The notes under the pieces are model-generated. The model did no database searches. It was given only the letters and a program-made list of their open reading frames with translations, and had not been told where the DNA came from. 64,000 nt of DNA from Cyclobacteriaceae bacterium. GTDB taxonomy: Bacteria > Bacteroidota > Bacteroidia > Cytophagales > Cyclobacteriaceae. A program made the translations under genes and the position numbers. How positions within the stretch are numbered: position 1 is the first letter of the stretch; each line of letters begins with the position of its first letter. Shown piece after piece: positions 32,807 through 42,632 of the stretch. Location: NCBI GenBank assembly GCA_019638235.1, contig JAHBUE010000002.1:1-64000 (forward strand), read 5' to 3'.

Positions 32807-35569
32807 TTAAACTTTCAAATCACTCACTGAGTCAACTACACGGTAATTCACATGGTCGATTGCTTCAAAGTGCTTTTCTGCACAGGCTATTTTCAATTGC
32901 TCGCTATCCCGTAACAAGGTGCGATCTTTCATTGCTTTCGGGTCTTTAGTTTCTGCTACGAAGTAGATTTTGGTTTCTTCACCGTCTTCTTTTTTTATCA
33001 AAGCCCAATCGGGGTTGTAAGGACCTATTGGAGTTTTGACCACAAAGGTTCCCGGAAGCTTCACATAGAAAAGAATATCATCCCTGCTTTCACAATCTTC
33101 TGCAAACTTGCGTTCCGGTGAACTCAGCGAATCAATGGCCACATAGTTGTAAAGCGTTTTTGCCTGCTTCTTAACCTCTATCAGATTTTCCAGATATTGC
33201 TCAATTTCTGCGGCTTCAAACAATTTCATTTCATAGGCCTGTCCGGCAATCTTCTCGTACTGAATGCCCTTGATTTTAATTCGGTCAAATTCATGTTTGA
33301 TGATACGCACCACGCTATCCATGAATAGTTGAGGGTTATGGAAGATTTCGCCCAGGCGTTTAGAGTGCAAAACTATTCGGGTAATAGTAGCACGCGTAAG
33401 CTCTGTTTTGGATTGGATATAGGTGATAAAATCAGGAATGTCGTAATTGGTTTCTTTTACCATCTTCTCTTTTGAGCCTTTCTGCTCTCCGCCCAATTCA
33501 ATCAGTTTGCCCCGGGCATCCCTAACGAACTTTGCCGCATTCTTTTCACGATAGACTACTGGCCGCTCGATAGTGGGCATGGTTTGTAATGCAGCCACAC
33601 AATTTGTAATAAGTGCTTCGGTGCTATAATTAACTTTGTATTCTGTTTTGGCTCTGATTTTCTCCCATAGCTCAAGGAAGAGAGAATCCTCCATCCATTT
33701 GTCTTTGAGTTTTATACTGGCTCTTGCTCGGGCATTTTTGATACGGCCTTCAAACTTCACACCACAATCTTCCTCTATTTCCTTTTGCAGGGCTTTGGAG
33801 AATGATTCATAGGCTTCATTGGCAACGATAGTTAGTCTATTGATAGCGCGGTCAGGGTTTCTCGCCCCGGTTTGGTCAACGCATAAGCGGAGACCTCTGC
33901 CAATTTCCTGTCGTTTTTTTATATCAGACCTGGTTTCGTTGAGTGTACAGATTTGGAATACATTAGGGTTGTCCCATCCCTCGCGCAAAGCGGAGTGACT
34001 AAAAATGAAACGCAGCGGTATTTTTTCATCCAATAACCTTTCCTTATCGCGCATGATTAGGTTATAAGTATCGTCATCCGCCTTTGTAGCTCTGGTTTCT
34101 TTAGTGTCTTTGTATTTCCCTGCCTTATCCTGGCTGAAATAACCATCATGTACCTCCGATGCTTTGAAACTCAACAAACCTCTGTAAGCTGGCATGTTCT
34201 GCCATTTGGTATAGCTTTCTTCAAACCACTCGGCAAATTTTCCACGAATTGTGTTTCCCGCATCATCATATCCCCGATAGTTAGCCACACGGTCGATAAA
34301 GAATATAGAAAGCACTTTAATCCCTTTGCCTTGCAATTCTTTTTCCTTCCTGAAGTGATTCTCTACCGTGGCACCTATCATTTCCTTGAGTATCTGATTG
34401 GTAAGGCCGCCAACAGCTTCCCCGTAGCAGACAACCTGACCACTTGAAAACTTTATGAACTGGTTGTCGGCATCAATCTCGTTGATTACATAACCGTCTT
34501 TGTAAATATCCCAATGCTTAGAAAGTTTGTACAAATCATCACCAATCTTTGCCGAAACCTGTTTTTTCTGTACACCTCCTTTTTCATTAAGGAAAATGGA
34601 TACTTTGGCCGTAACAGATTTTTTGGCCAAACGGAAACCATCCACGCTAATGAAAGCTCCTGAACTGTCGTTTCTGGCCACAACGGAATCTACTTCAATC
34701 TGCTTAACCAAGCCCAGATCATAGGCCTTTACCGGGTCAAGCTTATACACAAGGTTGTAGGTATTCTTGTGAGTGGCTGAATACCTGAGCGTGAATAAGG
34801 GATTGAGGTTGGCGATAGCCCGCTTCCGAATATCGGTTTCCATATTCTGCGGTTCGTCAATTATCACAATCGGGTTTGATTTCTGAATGTACTCAATCGG
34901 TTTAATGCCCGATTCCCTTACCTGGTTGATAACGTTGGCATCTTTGGTGAAGGAATCAATATTGATTACGAGTATCTGAATGGCATTGCTCTTGGCAAAA
35001 TTGCCTAAATCGGTTAATCTGCCAGAATCATAAACTTTGTATTCTGAAGGTTGATTTTCATAGATCTCCTGAAAGTGGTCGAAGGTGATTTGCAGTGATT
35101 TGATAACCCCTTCGCGAATAGCCACAGAAGGAACCACAATTACAAATTTCCTGAAACCATAAACTTTGTTGAGTTCATAGATAGAACGCAGGTATACATA
35201 GGTTTTTCCTGTTCCGGTTTCCATCTCTACAGAATAGTTAGCAAACCCGGTTACTGTTGTTTTTCCTTCCTGCACATCCTTCACTGAAGCATCTTCATTA
35301 TACCATAGTTTTTCTACTTCGGAAGAAATTTCATCTTCCCGCAATTCATTCTTTCGCTGAACCTTGCTGAGATTGACAAGTAATTCTTCTTCTGTAAGAG
35401 CAAGACTGTTACCCACTCCGGCTTCCGTAAATTTGATACTACCGGTATTGCCATCATCCTTCGAAAACTCAAAAGCTGAATTGCTCATAGGCTGTCCATC
35501 AAACAAGTCAACGACTGATTGGATAGCCTGTAATTGGTATTCCTGGTTTTTATCAAATTTAAACCTCAT
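32807..35569 (-). CDS. res: Type III restriction endonuclease, Res subunit
   Basis: 920 residues. An SF2 helicase core: Walker A METGTGKTYVYLR near residue 110, DEPQ box in PIVIIDEPQNMET (about 235), and motif VI QEIGRGLRLC (about 545). The C-terminal nuclease domain has the PD-(D/E)XK elements IGPYNPDWALI and FVAETK (about 855-885), the catalytic Asp and Glu-x-Lys. It translocates or signals along DNA and cleaves with Mod bound at unmethylated sites. The Mod gene is upstream on the same strand, separated by one additional gene. Confidence 0.95.
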   Translation of the reverse strand: MRFKFDKNQEYQLQAIQSVVDLFDGQPMSNSAFEFSKDDGNTGSIKFTEAGVGNSLALTEEELLVNLSKVQRKNELREDEISSEVEKLWYNEDASVKDVQEGKTTVTGFANYSVEMETGTGKTYVYLRSIYELNKVYGFRKFVIVVPSVAIREGVIKSLQITFDHFQEIYENQPSEYKVYDSGRLTDLGNFAKSNAIQILVINIDSFTKDANVINQVRESGIKPIEYIQKSNPIVIIDEPQNMETDIRKRAIANLNPLFTLRYSATHKNTYNLVYKLDPVKAYDLGLVKQIEVDSVVARNDSSGAFISVDGFRLAKKSVTAKVSIFLNEKGGVQKKQVSAKIGDDLYKLSKHWDIYKDGYVINEIDADNQFIKFSSGQVVCYGEAVGGLTNQILKEMIGATVENHFRKEKELQGKGIKVLSIFFIDRVANYRGYDDAGNTIRGKFAEWFEESYTKWQNMPAYRGLLSFKASEVHDGYFSQDKAGKYKDTKETRATKADDDTYNLIMRDKERLLDEKIPLRFIFSHSALREGWDNPNVFQICTLNETRSDIKKRQEIGRGLRLCVDQTGARNPDRAINRLTIVANEAYESFSKALQKEIEEDCGVKFEGRIKNARARASIKLKDKWMEDSLFLELWEKIRAKTEYKVNYSTEALITNCVAALQTMPTIERPVVYREKNAAKFVRDARGKLIELGGEQKGSKEKMVKETNYDIPDFITYIQSKTELTRATITRIVLHSKRLGEIFHNPQLFMDSVVRIIKHEFDRIKIKGIQYEKIAGQAYEMKLFEAAEIEQYLENLIEVKKQAKTLYNYVAIDSLSSPERKFAEDCESRDDILFYVKLPGTFVVKTPIGPYNPDWALIKKEDGEETKIYFVAETKDPKAMKDRTLLRDSEQLKIACAEKHFEAIDHVNYRVVDSVSDLKV

Positions 35570-35571
35570 AG

Positions 35572-36288
35572 CTAAAGTCTTTGATAGCCTAATTGCCCGA
35601 TAGCATCTATAACTTGTGGCACATCGAGAGCATTGCTTAGGTAAATAACGCGGTATGTACTCCTAACTGCAAAAGAATCATCATCCCAAGGTGTTAAGGG
35701 TACATTTACTCCTTGATCTACCATCGTATCCCAAGTTGAGCCACCTACAAGAGAAAAAGTGACTGTTTGTGCAGTAAGTAAATCGGCTTTCTGCGTATCG
35801 AACAACACAGCGAGATAGAGGTTCTTTTGCACTTCACCTGGCTTTATACTATTTGAATAAGGGCCAATGTTCTTAAAATTTGCATTAGTATTACATAAGG
35901 CAAACTTCACTCCTTTCCGAGGAAATGATGAGCGCACTTCAATACGATGACCTCGATTTAACTGAATATCAATTTGAATTGAGGCATTTGTAAAAGGAGT
36001 TGGCGAGGCAATAGTATTGAATGTTGCATTAATATATTGTTCCCAACCGGATTCTGCACACAAACCACCAAAAGAATCGATTCTTCTTCTTTGAAGCGTT
36101 CTTTCAACTTGTGCATTATTTGCAGCCCCTGTACTTACAAGGCGAGCTAATTGATCTGCTCGTTCAAGGATTGACTTGTACTCGGGCGTACCGCGTACTA
36201 AAGTACATTGAATGATACTAAATGAGCGCGTAGAATATCTTGTGTTCGGGGGAACCTGGCACTTAATCGTATTTGGTGTAAGATTCAT
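35572..36288 (-). CDS. Unknown protein inserted in the type III R-M operon, PD-(D/E)XK-like
   Basis: 238 residues, no recognised family. A Gly/Trp motif ESGWEQYINATFNT (about 79-92) precedes strand-like IQIDIQLNRGHRIEVRSSFP (about 105-124), which looks like an Asp...Glu-x-Arg nuclease core, with Arg where Lys is usual, followed by a GPYSNSIKPGEVQKNLYLAV stretch. It starts 13 bases after mod and ends 2 bases before res, so it is an integral operon member. A nuclease or specificity accessory is an inference; a bystander is possible. Confidence 0.8.
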   Translation of the reverse strand: MNLTPNTIKCQVPPNTRYSTRSFSIIQCTLVRGTPEYKSILERADQLARLVSTGAANNAQVERTLQRRRIDSFGGLCAESGWEQYINATFNTIASPTPFTNASIQIDIQLNRGHRIEVRSSFPRKGVKFALCNTNANFKNIGPYSNSIKPGEVQKNLYLAVLFDTQKADLLTAQTVTFSLVGGSTWDTMVDQGVNVPLTPWDDDSFAVRSTYRVIYLSNALDVPQVIDAIGQLGYQRL

Positions 36289-36301
36289 TCTTCCGGGCTT
36301 T

Positions 36302-38185
36302 CTAAATTGATTTCAATTCTATTCCATTTTCCTGAAGCTTTAAGATTATGTTCGTTTTAATGCAATCCTCATTAGTAAAGGAGCTATCAAGGCAAACAAA
36401 CTGACTGGGCTTAATTGATACTATCAATTCTTTAACTACAGTATCTGTAACTTGACTAAAACAAAAAGCAAGGCTTGGTTTCTTAACATAATAGATTGTT
36501 GAATTTTCAAACTCTTTTATGTTGACTTTGGAGGAGAGGCTTAACCCATTTTTTATCATCAATTCCCAAAGGAATTTCACTTCTACTATATTGTCATCAT
36601 GCGAATTTCCAAATAGTTCAACCTGGGCTTTTAATTCGTCTTCATTCGTGATTTGATCACTCTTCCAGACTTTAAAATTTGAACGAGATAATTTAAAAAA
36701 TCTAAATCCCTGTACTCTCCTTTTATCAAATTGTAATCGTGGCTCACCACTTTCTCCAACTTGCTTAATAACATTTGCTAATCTCTTTCTTGTTATTTCT
36801 GAAATATACTTATACCCTGCTTTGTAAGCTTCAGTATTTTGCTCGATCTTTTCAGGCATTTGAATAAGTATGAATTTTCGATTTCCGCCTGTTTCCTTAT
36901 TCAATTCAATGACCGCTTGACCCGTTGACCCGGAGCCGGCAAAAAAATCAAGTATTATTTCGCCTTTATCATTAGAGGAGGCAAGATTTATAAGCGTTTT
37001 AAGTAATTCAACAGGTTTTGGATTATTGAAAATATTAGCGTTGCCCAACACCTCAGTTAACGTTTGTTTACCCTGACTATTACGAGCTTCATTGAGAAAA
37101 AGTGAACGGGGTACTTTTTCCTTCTTCTCACCATCTGAACTATTCAAGTAAAGTTTATACTCAACAACCCATCTATCTTTATCATCTTTCCGAATAATTA
37201 CCTTATCCTCTTTCAGTGCTTCAAGAAATGAATTCTCTTCCCATTTCCATTCATTGAAAATTTCCGTACCGTCTGGACACCTGATAGCATATTGGAGGCC
37301 AGGTCGAGGATCATCAGGGCGCATCCTTAAAAAGGATTTTGTTTTATAAGGCCCTAAAGTAGCAAAATGCCTGTCTTTATGTTTATACTGAGCTATATCC
37401 TTTTGAGAAAGAGGCATTCTGAGTTTATCAATCGAAGAAATATTCTTTGCATAGCACAAAATAAATTCATGATCAACTGCGAAGTATTTGGAATCATTTC
37501 CGCCACCTGCATGGCGTTGCCATACTATTTCCTGAATGTAGTTTTCTTCACCAAAAACTTCATTCATTAAAAGTCTAAGGTTTGCTATTTCATTGTCGTC
37601 AATATGCACGAAAATAATTCCATCATCTCTTAGGAGGTTTCTCGCTAAAAACATTCTTGAAAGCATCATGGAAAGCCAATTCGAATGAAATTGACCATTC
37701 TCTTTTCTGTTGGGGCGAAATAAACCCTCTTTCATTAAATGACCTTCTTCGTTTTTATCCCCAACTCTGCGAGCATATTCTTCTTTTGTTTCAGAAAATT
37801 TATCTGGGTAAATGAAGCTATCTGAACCAGTGTTATATGGAGGGTCAACGCAAATAACTTTTACTTTTCCATAGTAGGATTTCTGTATGACCTTTAAAAC
37901 ATCCAGGTTTTCACCTTCAATAAGAATATTTTCAGCATCCTCCCAGTTTATCGATTCTGAGGGAGATGGAGCTAATGTTGAGGTGGTCGGGTTTTGTAAA
38001 ATTTTGTAAGCATCTGTTTTTCCAGCCCAACTCATCTGATACCTTTCGGCATCGGTATTGATATGTTCACCCAATATCTGCTTGAGTTGCTCCACATTGA
38101 TTTTACCCTCCGTAAAGGCGCCCGGAATGACTTCCTTCAGCTTAGAAATAATATCTTTCGTAACATTCAAAGATTTGCCATTCAT
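36302..38185 (-). CDS. mod: Type III DNA modification methyltransferase, Mod subunit
   Basis: 627 residues from the ATG at 38183-38185; a TTG six bases upstream (38191) would add two residues. Motif IV DPPYNTGSDSFIYPDKF (about 117) comes before the AdoMet motif LDFFAGSGSTGQAV (about 420), the beta-class order of type III Mod proteins, with a variable target-recognition region between them. It would make N6-methyladenine at an asymmetric site. It follows the TMEM220-like gene with almost no gap, at the right edge of the island. No repeat tract of phase-variable type is visible. Confidence 0.95.
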   Translation of the reverse strand: MNGKSLNVTKDIISKLKEVIPGAFTEGKINVEQLKQILGEHINTDAERYQMSWAGKTDAYKILQNPTTSTLAPSPSESINWEDAENILIEGENLDVLKVIQKSYYGKVKVICVDPPYNTGSDSFIYPDKFSETKEEYARRVGDKNEEGHLMKEGLFRPNRKENGQFHSNWLSMMLSRMFLARNLLRDDGIIFVHIDDNEIANLRLLMNEVFGEENYIQEIVWQRHAGGGNDSKYFAVDHEFILCYAKNISSIDKLRMPLSQKDIAQYKHKDRHFATLGPYKTKSFLRMRPDDPRPGLQYAIRCPDGTEIFNEWKWEENSFLEALKEDKVIIRKDDKDRWVVEYKLYLNSSDGEKKEKVPRSLFLNEARNSQGKQTLTEVLGNANIFNNPKPVELLKTLINLASSNDKGEIILDFFAGSGSTGQAVIELNKETGGNRKFILIQMPEKIEQNTEAYKAGYKYISEITRKRLANVIKQVGESGEPRLQFDKRRVQGFRFFKLSRSNFKVWKSDQITNEDELKAQVELFGNSHDDNIVEVKFLWELMIKNGLSLSSKVNIKEFENSTIYYVKKPSLAFCFSQVTDTVVKELIVSIKPSQFVCLDSSFTNEDCIKTNIILKLQENGIELKSI

Positions 38186-38191
38186 GCTCAA

Positions 38192-38554
38192 TTACTTCTT
38201 AGTTTCTCCATTCTGTTTCTCTTGTCTTTTTAAAGCGTATCGCCAGGAGCAATACAAAAACACAATAAGAACAACTACACAGAAGAATACCTTAGCAACG
38301 GGAGAGAAAAGAAAATCGTAAGATTCGGGGTTGGCTGATTGATTCATTTCAGCAAACAGGAAATAACACCAGGCACTTAGGCCAACCAGCAATACAACCA
38401 ACACCTTAGCAAAATATAATTCAAAAATTGCCATTACAGAAAGTATCGCCATTATACCAAAAAGCAAAACCCATTGCCACGCATCGCTTACCTGCGTATG
38501 TGTGGCCGCCAACACAACAAACAGTATGGCAAGAAGAGTATTAACAACACGCAT
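38192..38554 (-). CDS. Four-helix membrane protein, TMEM220-like
   Basis: 120 residues with four hydrophobic segments and a basic tail (RYALKRQEKQNGETKK). The start MRVVNTLLAILFVVLAATHT resembles transmembrane-220-family proteins of Bacteroidota, but I hold this loosely. Its function is unknown. The stop is immediately before the mod gene. It marks the right border of the island by composition and by its association with the cytochrome c and sugar-metabolism genes next to it. Confidence 0.75.
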   Translation of the reverse strand: MRVVNTLLAILFVVLAATHTQVSDAWQWVLLFGIMAILSVMAIFELYFAKVLVVLLVGLSAWCYFLFAEMNQSANPESYDFLFSPVAKVFFCVVVLIVFLYCSWRYALKRQEKQNGETKK

Positions 38555-38583
38555 GACGAGATTACAATAAGGATTTGGTATGA

Positions 38584-38967
38584 TTACTTGCGCTCCTCGC
38601 CATCGAGCGAAAGAACATAAATCGCCATCTTTTCCGCATCTTCCTGCGATAAATCCGGGTGAGCGTTCATCGGCACTTCACCCCATACGCCTGTACCGCC
38701 TTCAATAATGCGCTTGGCCAACAGCTTAATGTTCGCATCGGTAAACTCATATTTCTCCGCTACCTCTTTATGTGCAGGGCCAATGATTTTATTGGTTGCA
38801 TGATGACAGGTTTTGCAATCCGATTCATCTACCAGCATTTTCCCGATAGCCACTAATTGATTGGTGGATAATTGCACCGGCTCATCCTGACCGGAAGTTT
38901 CCTGTTTACCACCACATGACATTAAAAAAACGACCAACAAGGTCGCAACACTTAATTTATTAATCAT
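38584..38967 (-). CDS. Lipoprotein c-type cytochrome
   Basis: 127 residues. Lipoprotein signal MINKLSVATLLVVFLMSCGG, lipid-anchored Cys near residue 18. One haem motif CKTCHH near 52-57 and a likely distal Met in VPMNAHP. It is the cytochrome that usually accompanies GMC dehydrogenases in this phylum and could take their electrons. Its start overlaps the stop of the upstream isomerase by four bases, so the two are co-translated. Confidence 0.93.
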   Translation of the reverse strand: MINKLSVATLLVVFLMSCGGKQETSGQDEPVQLSTNQLVAIGKMLVDESDCKTCHHATNKIIGPAHKEVAEKYEFTDANIKLLAKRIIEGGTGVWGEVPMNAHPDLSQEDAEKMAIYVLSLDGEERK

Positions 38968-40016
38968 AGTCCTAATATTTTTTTGTTTAATTTAGTATCT
39001 GTTCCTGCCGAAGCAAAATCGTCAAATGCTTTTTCTGTTACCTGTATGATATGATTTTTAATGAACGGTGCGCCCTCGCGTGCGCCTTGTTCCGGGTGTT
39101 TGATGCAGCACTCCCACTCCAGCACCGCCCATCCGTCATAATCATACTGCGCTAATTTGGAAAAGATACTTTTGAAATCAACCTGACCATCGCCTAACGA
39201 CCGGAAACGACCGGGGCGGTCAATCCAATCCTGGAAACCTCCGTAAACGCCACTCTTACCGGTGGCATTAAATTCTGCATCTTTAACATGAAACATTTTT
39301 ATGTAAGGATGGTAGAAATCGATGTACTGTAAATAGTTAAGCTGCTGCAATACAAAGTGGCTTGGATCGTATAGGATATTTACTCTCGGATGATTTCCGG
39401 TTTCTTTCAGGAAACGTTCAAAGGTTACGCCATCGTGTAAATCTTCTCCAGGGTGAATTTCATAGCACACATCAACATTGGCTTTATCAAAGGCATTTAA
39501 TATCGGGATCCATCGCTTTGCCAACTCTTTAAAGCCGGTATCGGCCAACCCTGCCGGGCGCTGTGGCCAGGGATAAACCGTATGCCACAACAACGCCCCC
39601 GAAAAAGTAGCGTGGGCTGTCAGCCCAAAGTTTTTACTTGCCTTCGCAGCAAGTTTAAGCTGCTCCACTGCCCAGGCTGTGCGGTCTTTATAATTGCCTC
39701 TTAATTTTTTTGGCGCAAAGCCATCGAACATCACATCATAGGCAGGATGCACCGCCACAAGCTGACCCTGAAGGTGAGTGCTTAACTCAGTTATCTGAAC
39801 ACCACAATCTTCAATCATTTCGCGATACTCATCTGCATAAGTCTTACTCTCTGCAACCCGTTTTAAATCAATACAGCGTTCATCCCACGTGGGTATCTGC
39901 ACACCTTTATACCCTAACGATGCTGCCCATTTACAAATCGACCGCATATCATCAAACGGGGGTTCATCACTCAAAAACTGCGCAAGAAAAATTGCGGGGC
40001 CTTTTATCGTTTTCAT
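38964..40016 (-). CDS. Xylose isomerase-like TIM-barrel sugar isomerase/epimerase
   Basis: 350 residues, cytoplasmic. AP-endonuclease 2/sugar isomerase fold: metal ligands are likely Glu in VDVCYEIHPGEDLHDG (about 183), Asp/His in NILYDPSHFVLQQ (about 220), His in MFHVKDAEF (about 250), and Glu in WAVLEWECCIKHP (about 303). Substrate is unknown; it probably converts a keto- or lacto-sugar made by the GMC/Gfo-Idh enzymes of the same cluster. Confidence 0.92.
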   Translation of the reverse strand: MKTIKGPAIFLAQFLSDEPPFDDMRSICKWAASLGYKGVQIPTWDERCIDLKRVAESKTYADEYREMIEDCGVQITELSTHLQGQLVAVHPAYDVMFDGFAPKKLRGNYKDRTAWAVEQLKLAAKASKNFGLTAHATFSGALLWHTVYPWPQRPAGLADTGFKELAKRWIPILNAFDKANVDVCYEIHPGEDLHDGVTFERFLKETGNHPRVNILYDPSHFVLQQLNYLQYIDFYHPYIKMFHVKDAEFNATGKSGVYGGFQDWIDRPGRFRSLGDGQVDFKSIFSKLAQYDYDGWAVLEWECCIKHPEQGAREGAPFIKNHIIQVTEKAFDDFASAGTDTKLNKKILGL

Positions 40017-40053
40017 TAACTCTATTTGTTTTTAAGAAACAGTGTAAACTAAC

Positions 40054-41205
40054 TTAAATCTTAACCCACTTCTGTTTTCGTTCTGATGATTTGATTGCAG
40101 CCTCAATAAAGGCCATGCCTTTCACACCATCATCTACACCAGGGAAGTCGTATTTTGTTAAATCGATTTTCTTGCCAGGCTTGTAGGCACGAACTGCTTT
40201 TGCAAAAGCAACGTAAATATTGGCAAAGGCTTCAATATATCCTTCGGGATGACCGGAAGGCGCCCGTGTATTCAGTTTCGATATATCGGAAGTATAGGGC
40301 ATACCAGTCCGGTATATTTCTTTTGCCTTATCAGGCCACTTCAACAACAACGTATTGGGTTCTTCCTGTCGCCATTCCATTCCGCCTTTTTCGCCATACA
40401 CCCGGATAGATAAATTGTTTTCTTCTCCGGCTGCAACCTGCGTAGCCAGTAACGTTCCATGTGCGCCATTATCGAAATGAACAAACATCATATCATCATC
40501 ATCCAGTAACCTGCCCGGCACTACCGAATGTAACTCTGCACAAAGTTCGGTGATGGATAATCCGGTTACATACTCGGCAAGGTTGGCGGCATGTGTACCA
40601 ATATCACCCAGGGCACCGCCTAAACCGGATTTCTTCGGGTCTGATCGCCAGCTTGCCTGCTTCTGCCCTGTTTTTTCTATCGCGGCATGTAGCCAGCCCT
40701 GTATGTATTCAACATATACTTTTCTAATCTTACCCAACTTACCCGACATGATTACTTTTCGTGCCTCTTTAATCATGGGGTAGCCGGTATAGGTATGCGT
40801 GAGCGCAAACACAAGCCCCGATTTATCAACAGTTTTCTTCAATCGTTTTGCTTCATCTGCGGTAAGCGTCATGGGCTTATCGAGAATGACATGAAAACCG
40901 TTTTCCAATGCGGCTTTTGCCGGGCCGAAATGAAGATGATTAGGCGTTACAATGGAAACAAAATCCATGCGTTCATCAGCCGGCAGTTTCTTTTCTCCGG
41001 CAATCATTTCTTCATAACTTGAATAAATACGTGTTGGATTGAGGTAAAGCGAATCGCCCGTGGCTTTTGATTTTTTAGGGTCGCTGCTGAACACGCCACA
41101 TACCAATTCGATTTGTCCGTCCATGTCTGCGGCCTTACGATGCACTGCCCCGATAAAGCCATCGAGGCCCCCGCCTACCATGCCCATACGTAATTTTCTA
41201 TGCAC
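40054..41205 (-). CDS. Gfo/Idh/MocA-family NAD(P)-dependent oxidoreductase
   Basis: The frame is open to 41271, but family members start close to the Rossmann motif RMGMVGGGLDGFIGAVH, so the GTG at 41203-41205 (VHRKLRMGMV) is preferred; the ATG at 41271 would add 22 residues. The catalytic Lys is in VILDKPMTLT (EKP-like), and the C-terminal domain has the His/Asp pair in LGDIGTHAANLAEYV. Likely oxidises a sugar or inositol-like polyol together with the adjacent TIM-barrel isomerase. Confidence 0.9.
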   Translation of the reverse strand: MHRKLRMGMVGGGLDGFIGAVHRKAADMDGQIELVCGVFSSDPKKSKATGDSLYLNPTRIYSSYEEMIAGEKKLPADERMDFVSIVTPNHLHFGPAKAALENGFHVILDKPMTLTADEAKRLKKTVDKSGLVFALTHTYTGYPMIKEARKVIMSGKLGKIRKVYVEYIQGWLHAAIEKTGQKQASWRSDPKKSGLGGALGDIGTHAANLAEYVTGLSITELCAELHSVVPGRLLDDDDMMFVHFDNGAHGTLLATQVAAGEENNLSIRVYGEKGGMEWRQEEPNTLLLKWPDKAKEIYRTGMPYTSDISKLNTRAPSGHPEGYIEAFANIYVAFAKAVRAYKPGKKIDLTKYDFPGVDDGVKGMAFIEAAIKSSERKQKWVKI

Positions 41206-41347
41206 AATTGTTTTGTTTTGGTGAACGGGCAATATATCCAAAAGATTGTAAAACAAATACCCCTTCATCAAACATTTGAAATATGTAAACGGGTTTGCGC
41301 AATTGATTTATTCGTGCAATTTTAGGGACTTCAATCCTATACCAACC

Positions 41348-42619
41348 ATGAGCACTACACAATCTAACCTGCAACTCCGACTCAGCGTCATGATGTTCTT
41401 CCAGTTTTTCATCTGGGGGGGCTTTTTTGTTACTATGGGCAGCTACCTGCTGGAAGTATTTAAAGGCGCTGACGGCATTAACTCTATAATCGGGAGCGCT
41501 TATGCTACGCACAACTGGGCAGGGTTGCTCGCCCCGTTGTTTGTAGGCTTAATAGCCGACCGCTACATTAATGCCGAACGGGTAAATTCCTTTTGTCACT
41601 TGGTTGGTGGTGCATTATTATGGTATGCAGCCGGTGTTACCGACCCCGGAACATTTATCTGGGTGATGTTTGCCTACTTTATGCTGTTTATGCCCACGCT
41701 TGCGTTGGTTAATGCCATTTCGTTTGCCAACATTGAAAATCCCGATAAACAATTTCCCGGTATTCGCGTGTGGGGAACCATCGGCTGGATTGTGGCCGGC
41801 CTTGTGGTAGCGCAAACGGTGTTGGGCTGGATTGACATACCGCTTATTAAAGCGATAACCGGTGTTGAAAATGCGCAGGCTACCAACATACCGCTTAAAA
41901 TGTGCGCAATCATGTCGCTTATATATGGTGTGTACAGCTTTACACTTCCGGCAACTCCGCCACAAGCAAAGGGACAGGCGTTTAGTTTCAGTAAAGCGCT
42001 TGGCTTAGACGCCATTAAACTGATGACTCAACGAAACTTTGGCATTTTTGCGTTGTGTAGTTTCCTGATTTGCATTCCCCTCGCCTTTTATTACGCCCGC
42101 ACCAACGATTTCATTTCGGCTATGGCATTCGGGCAGGAGTCGGCTTCGTTTATGACCATCGGGCAGATAAGCGAGGTTTTGTTTATGCTGTTGGTTCCGT
42201 TCTTCTTATTACGATTGGGTGTTAAGTGGATGTTGCTGGTGGGCATGTTAGCATGGACACTCCGCTACTTTCTGTTTGCAAGTTTTCCTGAATCGCCTGC
42301 ACTACTTGTTGCGGGCATTGCCCTGCATGGAATTTGTTACGATTTCTTTTTCGTAACCGGCCAGTTGTATGTAGATAGAAAAGCGCCAAAAGATATTCGC
42401 GCCAGTGCGCAAGGTTTGTTTGCGTTGCTAACGTATGGTGCGGGTATGCTTATCGGCAATTACATATTGGGTTGGTGGGGCGATAACATTAACCTTGATG
42501 GTTCATCGCAAGCCGGTTGGCTTGACGGAGCATTTATGTTCTGGATTATGCCTTCTGCATTGGCATTAGGTGTGGCCATCTTGTTTCTGATAACTTTCCG
42601 TGAAAAGAAGGAAGTGTAA
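41348..42619 (+). CDS. NupG/XapB-like nucleoside:H+ symporter family MFS permease
   Basis: 423 residues from ATG 41348 (MSTTQSNLQLRLSVM); the frame is open from 41276 but the first 24 codons look non-coding. Twelve hydrophobic helices. The start LRLSVMMFFQFFIWGGFFVT and the loop GLIADRYINAERV fit the nucleoside-permease branch of MFS, which in Bacteroidota lies near Gfo/Idh and isomerase genes and may import sugars or nucleosides. It is divergent from the oxidoreductase gene; the shared 140-base gap should hold both promoters. Confidence 0.9.
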   Translation: MSTTQSNLQLRLSVMMFFQFFIWGGFFVTMGSYLLEVFKGADGINSIIGSAYATHNWAGLLAPLFVGLIADRYINAERVNSFCHLVGGALLWYAAGVTDPGTFIWVMFAYFMLFMPTLALVNAISFANIENPDKQFPGIRVWGTIGWIVAGLVVAQTVLGWIDIPLIKAITGVENAQATNIPLKMCAIMSLIYGVYSFTLPATPPQAKGQAFSFSKALGLDAIKLMTQRNFGIFALCSFLICIPLAFYYARTNDFISAMAFGQESASFMTIGQISEVLFMLLVPFFLLRLGVKWMLLVGMLAWTLRYFLFASFPESPALLVAGIALHGICYDFFFVTGQLYVDRKAPKDIRASAQGLFALLTYGAGMLIGNYILGWWGDNINLDGSSQAGWLDGAFMFWIMPSALALGVAILFLITFREKKEV

Positions 42620-42632
42620 GATTATATCCTTT

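Noticed and set aside
18935-38191. Prophage or integrative conjugative element
   Set aside because: No phage structural, lysis, relaxase or type IV secretion genes; only a recombinase stub is seen.
36302-38191. Phase-variable mod gene
   Set aside because: No simple-sequence repeat tract was seen in or before the gene.
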